DNA of 11,473 nucleotides from Oehlia diaphana (lineage: Eukaryota > Glomeromycota > Glomeromycetes > Glomerales > Glomeraceae): assembly GCA_003833135.1 (NCBI GenBank), contig QZLH01001160.1:7529-19001 (forward strand). Reading direction: 5' to 3'. The position numbers were made by a program, and so were the translations under genes. Below are positions 1 through 7,214 of this stretch, piece after piece (position 1 is the stretch's first letter; each line of letters starts with the position of its first letter). The notes below the pieces were generated by a model. It saw only the letters and a program-made list of their open reading frames with translations. It made no database searches and was not told the DNA's origin.

Positions 1-300
1 ATTACGAATCGTAAAATTACGAAGCCTTGCATATAGTAATATTTCGAAATATTTTAAAAAGTTACAAAATATTACGCTTACGCAAACTTGCGGCGGATTT
101 GAAAACTTACGAAATATTATGTAAAATTACGAAATATTGCGAACCGCAAAATTACGGAATATTACAAATCGTAAAATTACGAAGCTTTGCATATCGTAAT
201 ATTTTGAAATATTTTAAAAAGTTACGAAATATTACGCTTACGCAAACTTGTGGCGGGTCTGAAAGCTTACGAAATATTATGACGTGTAAACTTGCGCAAC
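1..300. repeat. Two copies of a 160-bp direct repeat rich in TTACGAAATATTACG
   Basis: Bases 1-121 and 161-281 align almost throughout with an exact offset of 160 (for example CGCAAACTTG at 81 and 241, GAAATATTAT at 111 and 271). Differences are mostly transitions. Both the copies and the 40-bp spacer carry many short ATTACGAA, CGAAATATT and AATATTACG words, so the unit itself seems built from a shorter palindromic word. The first copy starts at the window edge, so the array may continue to the left. No coding potential is evident; the 106-codon open frame across it is only the repeat being free of stops. Confidence 0.85.
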
Positions 301-308
301 TTTTCGCA

Positions 309-518
309 CTATATAATTTCCTGATGTATATGTTTTTCCATTATTAGTGTTTTACTAGGATGAAAAGTTTGCTTACAAGCCAAACATATTGCAATATAAT
401 GCCCTTTATCTATTTCGTCTTCTTGCTCAAAAAACCTCCAAATAGGCTTTTTTGGACGTCCACTAGTACTATTAGCAGACTTCATTTTTTTTGAATTTGA
501 TGGTAAACTATCTGACAT
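309..518 (-). pseudogene. BED-type zinc finger fragment, probable N-terminus of a hAT transposase
   Basis: The 69-residue frame starts with a Ser/Lys-rich leader, then an AT-hook-like GRPKKP (residues 20-25), an aromatic patch IWRFFEQ (26-32), a C45-x2-C48 pair in ICLACKQTF, and a MEKHI block (60-64). This order (W/FF, CxxC, then H about 15 residues on) is the BED zinc-finger plan found at the N-terminus of many hAT transposases and derived DNA-binding proteins. The second zinc ligand expected after H63 is absent or displaced because a stop follows at residue 70. No dimerisation or catalytic domain follows on this strand: the next 300 bases are the 160-bp repeat. I read it as a truncated transposase relic. 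It could also be the first exon of a spliced gene whose remainder lies beyond the window. Confidence 0.6.
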
Positions 519-805
519 TTTATTATTTAAAAAAGACTTCTCAATTAAATCTTAAAAATAGATGATTATCAAACATCAATCTAATATTTAAATTACCATG
601 TGATTAGCCAATCAATGAGTTTCAGAAATCAGAAATAATTTTGGAATATCAGAATTAATTTCAGAATAACTGAAATTAGTTTTGGGTTTTGGGTTTTGTT
701 TAGGGTTTTGGAATTTGTTTAGGGGTTTGGATAAGGTTTCAATTCATATATTCTGAAACTTGAAACTTTTGGAAATCCTCTCAAAAATTTTGGGCCTCAT
801 ATTTA
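519..805. other. Non-coding stretch with a TTTAGGG/TTTTGGG-like G-rich tract
   Basis: No gene is visible. Bases 600-676 hold repeated TCAGAAAT and CAGAATAA words in both orientations. About 680-735 is a degenerate run of TTTTGGG, TTTAGGG and TTTAGGGG units that resembles telomere repeats on one strand but is far too short and irregular to be a telomere. The stretch sits upstream of the minus-strand BED fragment, so it could contain that gene's old promoter, but no clear core element is visible. Confidence 0.4.
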
Positions 806-1740
806 AAAGGAACATTAATAAATGTTCTTACAAAAAAACCCTACTTTTCCAAATACTCACTGATCTTCATTTTCAAATTGCAGGCTAAAATCTACAAAAA
901 AAAGAAGTAAAAGAACATTAATAAACGTTCTTACATAAATAAAATAAAAAAACCCCACTTCCCTTTTTTAAAAATACTCACTGGGCTCCATTTATTTCTG
1001 AGTTCCAGGCCAAAATCTACAAAAAAATAGAAATAAAAGAACGTTAATAAACATTTTTACATAAATAAAATAAAAAACCTCACTTCCCTTTTTAAAAATA
1101 CTTACCGGTTTCCATTTCTGAGTTTCAGGCTGAAATCTACAAAAAAATAGAAATAAAAGAACATTAATATACGTTCTTATATAAAGAAAAATTTAAAAAT
1201 CCTCTTTCTCCCTTTAAAAATACTCACCAATAGTCTCCATTTCTGAGTTCCAGACCAAAATCTACAAAAAAAAAACAAAAGAATGTTAATAAACGTTCTT
1301 ATAAAAAAAAAACAAAAGAATGTTAATAAACGTTCTTACATAAAAAAAAAACAAAAAAAAACCTCCTACTTCTCCAATTACCTACTGGTTCCTATTTTCG
1401 AATTGCAGGCTAAAATCTACAAAAAAAAGAAGTAAAGAACGTTAATAAACATTCTTATATAAAAAAAACCTCCTGCTTTTCTCTTTAAAAACACTTACTG
1501 ATCCTAATTTCAAGTTCACAGGCCGAAATCTACAAAAAGGAAAAAGTAAAAGAATGTTAATAAACATTCTTACATATGAAAAACCAAAGAAAAAACTTGC
1601 TTCCTCCTTTTAAAAATACTCACTAGTTTTCATTTCCAAGTTCTGGCTGAAATCTACAAAAAAAAAGCAGTAAAAGAACGTTAATAAACGTTTTTACATA
1701 AAAAAATAAAATTTTTAGAGACACTTACCCAGAATCTACA
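806..1740 (-). repeat. Minisatellite A: about nine units of 104-126 bp with an exon-intron-like module and a hairpin
   Basis: A hairpin of the form GAACGTTAATAAACGTTC recurs at about 809, 913, 1039, 1159, 1281, 1318, 1437, 1552 and 1676. Spacing is 104-126 bp apart from one short 37-bp duplication. Read on the minus strand, each full unit has a T-rich run ending GTAG, a 30-45-bp block (ATTTTGGCCTGGAACTCAG-like), then a GTGAGTA or similar donor. Example: block 982-1016 is flanked by CTAC at 1017-1020 and ACTCAC at 976-981 on the plus strand. The spacer to the next block (892-981) is 90 bp, an intron-like size. Hairpin arms differ between units by AACGTT, AACATT and AATGTT, the expected CpG decay products. 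No flanking terminal inverted repeats were found, so the carrier element is unknown. Confidence 0.85.
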
Positions 1741-1840
1741 AAAAAAAAGATGTGTAGATCAGTCAATCAAATATACCGATATACTGAATACCCGATAGCA
1801 TAAATTTTAATCAGTGAAATGCCCTAAATTAAGGTATTTC
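1741..1840. other. Left flank of the hAT-like element
   Basis: A short non-coding segment containing ATACCGATATACTG and ATACCCGATAG words. These resemble the ATATCAG/CCGATAT repeats found at 3531-3680, on the other side of the hAT-like insertion. It also carries GCCCTAAA at 1821-1828, which is repeated exactly at 3111-3118 right after that insertion. This suggests that 1741-1840 and 3111-3690 were once contiguous parts of an older repeat. Confidence 0.45.
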
Positions 1841-3110
1841 TAGTGCTCCAAATTCTGATCTGATCAATTTTGGATCAGATCAGATCATAACACAAGAAAA
1901 TCTGATCTGATCTGAACAGATTCAGATCAAATTTTTTTTTAAATAAAAAAAAATTTTTTTTTTTAAAAAACCTTTTCCTGGATGAACGGACAAAGCTGGA
2001 CGACCAAGATTTAAAAGAATGAACTAGGTAAGTTCATTTCTTTTTTTTTGTTATTTTTACTTGAGAAAATGTAATTAACGGTTCCCTTCTTTTTTAGTAG
2101 GAAGCCTGAATGAACGAAGCCTAACGATATGACCAAAATTTAAAAAAAATGAATGAACTATGGTAAGTTCGTTCCTTTTTTAAGTTTTTTTTATTTTTAC
2201 TTAAGAAAATGTAATTAATGTTCTCTTTCTTTTTTTTAGAAAACCTGGACGTAAGACGAAGCTAAATGATCAGGATTTAAAAAAAAAACAAACTATGGTA
2301 GGTTCATTTCTTTTTTTTGTTTTTTTTTTATTTTTACTTAAGGGAACATAATTAACGTTTCCTTTCTTTTTTTTAAGGAAACCTGGACGTAAGATAAAGC
2401 TGAACGACCAGGATTTAAAAAAAAAGAATGAACTATGGTAAGTTTGTTTCTTTTTTTTTATTTTATTTTTACTTAAGAAAACGTAATTAATGTTCCCTTT
2501 CTTTTTTTTTAAGAAAACCTGAACATAAAACGAAGCTAAATGACCAGAATTTAAAAAAAAATGAACTATGGTAAGTTCATTTTTTTTGTTTTTTTTTTAT
2601 TTTTACTTAAGGAAACATATTAATTAACATTCCCTTTCTTTTTTTTAGGAAACCTAGACGTAAAGCGAAGCTGAATGACCAGGATTTAAAAAAACGAATG
2701 AAGTATGGTAAGTTCGTTTCTTTTTTTTATTTTTTTTTTATTTTTACTTAAGGGAACATACTAATTAACGTTCCCTTTCTTTTTTTAGGAAACCTGGATG
2801 TGAAATGAAACTGAACGACCAGGATTTAAAAAAAGGAACAAACTATGGTAAGTTCATTTCTTTTTTTTGTTTTATTTTATTTTTACTTAAGGGAACGTAA
2901 TTAATGTTCTCTTCCTTTTTTAGGACAAGGACCAGATTCAAACCAGATTCAGATCAGATTCAAATCAGATTCAAATAGATCTGAACCAGATTTAAATCAA
3001 ATTAAATCAGATCTAATCAGATTCAAATCAAATCAGATTTATTAAAATAAAAATCAGATCAGATTAGATTTAAGCTGAATCCGGTCTGAACCGATCTGTT
3101 AGGAGCACTA
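1841..3110. mobile_element. Non-autonomous hAT-like DNA element, 1270 bp, carrying minisatellite B
   Basis: The ends are exact inverted repeats, TAGTGCTCC at 1841-1849 and GGAGCACTA at 3102-3110. The start TAGTGCTC is shared with the well-supported hAT element at 4181-5056. Just inside both ends are dense subterminal GATCTGATC, GATCAGATC and CAGATTC words (1855-1930 and 2930-3095), typical of transposase-binding subterminal repeats in hAT elements. No transposase is encoded; the centre is a seven-unit minisatellite. The 8 bp directly next to the two ends do not match (GGTATTTC versus GCCCTAAA). GCCCTAAA does occur on the left, but 12 bp outside the terminus. The target duplication may therefore have been disrupted or the ends recombined. 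Confidence 0.7.
1968..2923 (+). repeat. Minisatellite B: seven units of 133-140 bp, each with an exon-like block and an intron-like spacer
   Basis: Donor-like GT dinucleotides lie at 2028, 2163, 2298, 2438, 2571, 2708 and 2848; six of seven read GTAAGT and one GTAGGT. Each spacer starts with this donor, holds an approximate GGGAACGTAATTAACGTT hairpin, then CCCTTTC, a run of T and AG or AAG. A clear spacer is 2163-2239 (77 bp), with the exon-like block 2240-2297 (58 bp). In one frame the blocks read close to KPGRKTKLNDQDLKK; the start is conserved, while the end drifts at a poly-A run. That peptide resembles the GRPRKL-x3-D helix-turn-helix stretch of Tc1/mariner transposases, so the unit may derive from an amplified piece of such a gene. 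This is inference from short similarity. Confidence 0.85.
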
Positions 3111-3340
3111 GCCCTAAACAATTCCCTTAATTAAAAAATACAAAAAATAATTTCCTTAACAAACTCTTAGAAATTTCTATCAAATGATACCTTTAATTAA
3201 AAAATTCACAAAAAATAATTTTCTCAAATAAACCCTTAGAAAATTTTTTATCAAAAAATGCCCTAAACGATCCCTTTAGTTAAAAAATTCTCAAAAAATA
3301 ATTTTTCCAAATGGACTCAAAAAATTTCTCAAAAAAATCT
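3111..3340. repeat. Degenerate tandem repeat, about three units of 65-85 bp
   Basis: The pattern CCCTTAATTAAAAAAT, a CACAAAAAATAATTT block and AAACCCTTAGAAATTT recurs, starting near 3120, 3188 and 3268. Units one and three are led by CCCTAAACAATTCCC-like sequence (3112, 3253). Divergence between units is considerable. From 3341 to 3530 the DNA is AT-rich with no gene or structure that I can support. Confidence 0.6.
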
Positions 3341-3530
3341 AAAAAAAATCTAAAAGTTTCTTAAATAAAATCCCTATTAAATATTATTCAAATGGACTTT
3401 TAAAATTTCTTAAAAAATTATTTATAAAAATTATCTAAAAAATGAATTTAAATAAATAATTTTAGTTAAAATAGATTATAAATAATACAGTATGTTATAC
3501 AAAATAAAAATCTTAACGTATTAAAATTTA

Positions 3531-3680
3531 CATATCAGATACCTGATATGTGTAAAATAGATCAATGCCTGATATACATATCAGTGACTAATAGTTTAGA
3601 TATCAGATACCCGATATGTAAAAATACCTGATATTTATTCGATTAGCCACTGATATATAGATATCCGATATGTACCCAAT
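3531..3680. repeat. Cluster of ATATCAG / CTGATAT palindromic repeats
   Basis: CATATCAGATACCTGATATG at 3531-3550 is an 18-of-20 palindrome. Variants follow near 3570-3586, 3600-3618, 3628-3636 and 3648-3674 (ATATCAG, ACCCGATATGT, ACTGATATAT). Such clusters are common as subterminal repeats of hAT-like elements, but no matching terminus could be fixed here. A weaker set of the same words lies at 1773-1800, on the far side of the 1841-3110 insertion. Confidence 0.6.
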
Positions 3681-3690
3681 AAAATTGATT

Positions 3691-4172
3691 TTGACCAGTG
3701 TTAAATAATACAATAGTAATACAACTAATGATTACAATAGTACTATGATAGTACTTGAATTATATATTCTAATATTAATTTTAAAATTAGATTTAAGTTT
3801 GTGTAGAATTATTATAAAAATATAGATGTGTAGAGCTAATAGTAAATGAATGTCAATTATTTGTAAGTTGTATTATAGATGTTTGGTTCTCACTTTTTCT
3901 TTAATTACATTTTGTATTAGTATTAATTTTTGATTTATAAAAACATCTTCTTTACAATTAGTCAATTATATATATAATAATAATATAATTATGTTAATTA
4001 TTAATTCCAATATTATAAAATATAATAAATTTACCTTCAATATAATCATATAAAAGCTTTCTGAATTCTTCTTATATAATCATAATCAAGAATATAATTT
4101 AGCATTATTTTATATAATTTGATTATCTATAAAATATACATTAATACACACATCAATACAATATATATAGCA
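3691..4172. other. AT-rich non-coding stretch
   Basis: Very AT-rich sequence with many stops in all frames. No repeat, gene or RNA signal is evident. It ends at the target duplication of the element starting at 4181. Confidence 0.6.
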
Positions 4173-4180
4173 TACATAAT
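4173..4180. repeat. Left 8-bp target-site duplication (TACATAAT)
   Basis: TACATAAT at 4173-4180 is repeated exactly at 5057-5064, immediately outside the inverted ends of the intervening element. An 8-bp duplication is the hallmark of hAT insertion. Confidence 0.92.
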
Positions 4181-5056
4181 TAGTGCTCTACATGAGCCAG
4201 CTCGAGCTGAACTACGCCAAGCCAAACCTGAAATAAGCTGAGCCACAAAAAATCTTGGCTTAGCTCAGTTCAAGCTAAGCTGAACCATGAAAATCCTGGC
4301 TTGAGCTGAGCTGGACTCAAACTGGCTCGAGCTTTATAATAAAAATGTTTTTGGAACATTTTAACATTATAAATTATTAAAAATAACGTTGCAAAATGTT
4401 ATTTTTTAATTAAATAAATATTTTTGCAACGTTTTTACTAAAAATAATGTTGCGAAATGTTATTTTTAATTAAATTAATGTAAAAATAATGTTTGCGCAA
4501 TGTTTTTACATTAAATTCTTAAAAAAAACATTGCAAAATGTTATTTTTTAATTAAATAAACATTTTCGCAACGTTTTTACTTCAAATTATTAAAAATAAT
4601 ATTGCAAAATGTTATTTTTAATTAAATTAATATAAAAATAACGTTTGCGCAATGTTTTTACATTAAATTCTTAAAAAAAACATTGTGAAATGTTATTTTT
4701 TAATTAAATAAATATTTTCGCAACATTTTTACTTCAAATTATTAAAAATAATGTTGCGAAATGTTATTTTTAATTAAATTAATGTAAAAATAACATTTTC
4801 GCAACGTTTTTACATTAACTTTTTAAAAAAACGTTGTAAAACATTATTTTTAATTAAATAAATATTTTCGCAACATTTTACGTATGATAGTTTATTTGGC
4901 TTGTGAGCCAGCTCAAGCTTTTCGAGCTAAGTCCATTACAAGCTCAAGCTTTTTGAGTTGAGCCTAATAACTGGTTCAAGCTCTTCCAAGCTGGCTCGTG
5001 AGCTACCAAACTAATTTAATCATAGCTTGGCTTAGCTCAGCTCATGTAGAGCACTA
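4181..5056. mobile_element. Complete non-autonomous hAT element, 876 bp
   Basis: The left end TAGTGCTCTACATGAGC (4181-4197) is matched by the reverse complement of the right end (5040-5056), a 17-bp perfect terminal inverted repeat. Both sides have the 8-bp duplication TACATAAT. The subterminal zones (4197-4335 and 4895-5040) are full of AGCTCGAGCT, GAGCTGAGC, TTGGCTTAGCTC and similar words in both orientations, likely transposase-binding sites. There is no open reading frame for a transposase, so mobility would depend on a hAT enzyme supplied in trans. The middle is an array of AT-rich hairpins (array C). The intact ends and duplication suggest a fairly recent insertion compared with the surrounding decay. 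Confidence 0.93.
4345..4882. repeat. Array C: alternating hairpin units with a higher-order period of about 152 bp
   Basis: Two related subunits alternate. One (about 72 bp) reads roughly AACGTTGCGAAATG, TTATTTTTTAATTAAATAA, then ATTTTCGCAACGTTTTTAC. The other (about 80 bp) has TTAATTAAATTAATGTAAAA followed by AACGTTTGCGCAATG. The composite repeat spans about 152 bp (TTAAAAAAAACATTG at 4519 and 4671). Each subunit can fold because the left AACGTTGCGAAA pairs with the right TTTCGCAACGTT. Copies vary as AACGTT/AATGTT/AACATT and GCGAAA/GCAAAA/GTGAAA, consistent with CpG decay. Confidence 0.85.
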
Positions 5057-5064
5057 TACATAAT
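5057..5064. repeat. Right 8-bp target-site duplication (TACATAAT)
   Basis: Exact copy of 4173-4180, directly after the GAGCACTA end of the hAT element. Confidence 0.92.
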
Positions 5065-5502
5065 TTACTTATTATATATACTATTTATTTATTTAGAAAA
5101 ACTAAAAAGTATTTAAACTACTATTAGTGTTAAAGTTAAAAAAGAAATTTGTAAAATATAATATTAGTAAATTCAAATATAAATTAAAGTAATATTATTA
5201 TATTTTTTAACAAAAATTGATATTGATAGCATAAAATAATTAATAATAAAATATGGAAAGAATGTAAAAAAGTAGCTAACTATTTTATCTACTTTGCAAA
5301 TTCCATATATTTTTTGCTATTATGTTTAATTCGTGATATGTGAGTCAACTGCAAAAAAATGTTGATCATTATTATAGATCAATGGTGATAATAGTTGTTA
5401 TTAATTTTACACTATCTGAGAATTTCGCACTTCTTAAATAATACTACTTCAAACTATTAGTCAAATACGTGTTAAATAACGAGTAAATGAAAAGAATATT
5501 AA
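5065..5502. other. AT-rich non-coding stretch upstream of the gene relic
   Basis: No repeat, RNA or open frame that I can support. It may hold earlier exons or the promoter of the relic that follows, but these are not recognisable. Confidence 0.5.
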
Positions 5503-6303
5503 GTTAGTTTTGTTTCTTTTGACTTTATAGATGAAAACTTACATTATGAATCAATTTCTCAAGATTGGTAGGAAACACAATACATAAAAAATATAACTAA
5601 AATTCCAATATTATATCCTATTCATATAAATATGAAAACTTTAGTTATTCTTCAAAATATACAATTTTTTGTTACTGTCATTCAAGGCCATATTGGTTCT
5701 TTGCAACAATCAGAATATATTTGTGAAGCAGGAGATCTAAAAAGTGCTGCTTTTAATAATCCTTCAGATGCCATAATTACACTTTATCAACAACTTTTTA
5801 AAAATAACACTAGATTTTCTGGTTCTCTTATTATGGGTCATGATAAAACAGAAATTAGAGAACAATTTTTAAAGAATGTTAATTTTTGTTTATTTTGTTG
5901 TTGTCTTGAAAAATTCTGGTTATTTGTATATGAAATTGGTATATCTTCAGATGAACAATTATATTATATAGGTCTAGGTTTTAGATCATCTTTTTATTAT
6001 TCAATTGGTGCAAAGAAAGAATGTACTTTATTTGTACAAGAGATTAATAAAAAAAATTCAATTATAAAAATGTATCAAGATTTTGAATTATGATATACAT
6101 ATACTGGTAATAGTTCTAATGATATGTGGCAAAAAGTTGGTGTATTACACAAATATAGAGGCATTAATTTATTTGAAATCAGTCATCCTCAAATTCAAAC
6201 ATTTATTTAAACATAACTTATACCAAGATGTCTACCTGATGAATGACATTTTATTAATAAAATGCAAGCTTTATGAAATTATCACTTGTGAAAATTTACA
6301 TTA
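5503..6303 (+). pseudogene. Gene relic, N-terminal block with aromatic-rich region
   Basis: The frame is open from 5503 to 5568, has a TAG at 5569 after an SQDW motif, and then runs 153 codons from the Met at 5632 to a TGA at 6091. A candidate acceptor (TTTATAG) ends at 5530, so the true exon start is unclear. Visible motifs are YICEAGDLKSAAF, RFSGSLIMGHDKTEIREQF, an aromatic CLEKFWLFVYEIGI and the GLGFRSSFYYSIG stretch. After 6093 the same frame continues with YTYTGNSSNDMWQKVGVL and ISHPQIQTF, then stops at 6208, 6214, 6244, 6274 and 6289. The exon is cut at codon 6301-6303 by the first MITE. No known domain is recognised with confidence; the block may be a DNA- or protein-binding N-terminus. 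Confidence 0.75.
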
Positions 6304-6646
6304 CTTTACTAAAAATAACCAATTTTTTGAAATGATTTTGTAATAATTTTAAAATACTACTAAAATATATTTAATATATTAAAATAATTTTTATTATACT
6401 TTTGTTATTATTTTGTAATTGTATTGTAACTAGGTCTATAAAAATATCTCAAAATAATATCACAATAACTTTTTAATATATTTATTATTGTTTTATTATT
6501 ATAATTTAATTAACTTTGATATTATTTTAATATTTTAATTTCAAAAATACCTTAAAAATTTTACAAAATAATTGCACAATTATTTTGAAAGTTATTGTAT
6601 CTAGAACTATAAAAATATTTCAAAAAATTAGCCATTTTTAGTAAAG
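6304..6646. mobile_element. TA-flanked MITE, copy 1, 343 bp
   Basis: The ends are inverted: CTTTACTAAAAATAACCAAT on the left matches the reverse complement of the right end (CTTTACTAAAAATGGCTAAT) at 17 of 20 positions, and the match continues through TTTTTGAAAT. TA is present on both sides (6302-6303 and 6647-6648), as expected for Tc1/mariner-type insertion. The interior is almost pure A/T with no coding potential. It interrupts an exon: deleting the element and one TA joins codon 6301-6303 to GCT at 6649 in the same frame. A second copy lies at 8594-8956. Confidence 0.92.
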
Positions 6647-6648
6647 TA

Positions 6649-7143
6649 GCTTCTATTAAATGTAATGAATTTTTTATTAAATGGTATAATGAAACAAAAA
6701 CTGTAGTTGAAATTACCGCCTCTTTAAAAAAATTATATCCACCAAACTATATAATTAAAGAAAGAAAAATGCGTGCGTGATGAATAATGCTGAGTCATGC
6801 AGGATGTACCAACATCATACCTTATACAAGAAATGTATCACCAGTAAGTTATTAAGAAAATAAATTATGAATTTTATAATATATATTTACTTACTTGCAT
6901 TTTTAGTATGAATTTTAGATGCGATCTGGAGATCTATCATGTGATCGTGAAATTTTACATTTTTTATATACGTCAGGATTTTTGCATCCATTTCCTGAAC
7001 AGTATCGCAATAATGGGGATATTTTCTGAAACTGTTTTTATCAAGCACTAGAAGCTAATAAAAAAGGTTATAATAGGAAAAGAAGAATTCTCTCTATTAT
7101 AGCTGAAAAATTTTCTTATAATATTTTGATGGAAAAATTAAAA
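6649..7143 (+). pseudogene. Gene relic, two middle exons (6649-6843 and 6907-7143)
   Basis: The first exon resumes after the MITE and includes LYPPNYIIKERKMRA, two successive TGA codons at 6778-6783, then SHAGCTNIIP. It ends at a GTAAGT donor at 6844. A 63-bp intron follows to the AG at 6905-6906, in phase 0. The second exon contains LSCDREILHFLYTSGFLHPF, then NCFYQALEANKKGYNRKRR and AEKFSYNILMEKLK. It has a TAG at 6916 and a TGA at 7027, and ends at a GTAAGT donor at 7144. Both stops fall where Trp would fit (EF-x-MRSGD, DIF-x-NCFYQAL). No catalytic motif is seen here; the Lys/Arg-rich helix region suggests nucleic-acid contact. Confidence 0.8.
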
Positions 7144-7214
7144 GTAAGTATATAATATAATTAAATGTATGTAAAAAAATTTTGGAATTACATTTACCTT
7201 CATAAATTATGTAG

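Noticed and set aside
27..347. 106-codon plus-strand open frame
   Set aside because: It runs through the two 160-bp repeat copies, and its product repeats itself (RNILK, SLRNIM, LAQLF); it is low-complexity translation of a repeat with no domain.
680..735. Interstitial telomere
   Set aside because: The TTTAGGG/TTTTGGG words are irregular and span only about 55 bp; chance or decayed simple sequence is as likely.
806..1740. CRISPR-like array
   Set aside because: The palindromic repeat is spaced by 104-126 bp of sequence that is itself repeated, with no unique spacers and no cas genes; the DNA is eukaryotic.
1841..5056. LTR retrotransposon with the two TAGTGCTC regions as LTR ends
   Set aside because: The TAGTGCTC termini are inverted within each element, not direct long repeats, and there is no gag/pol coding or primer-binding site.
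6083..6343. 86-codon plus-strand open frame
   Set aside because: It is an alternative frame over the gene relic and then into the MITE at 6304; the relic's own frame gives a sensible peptide there.
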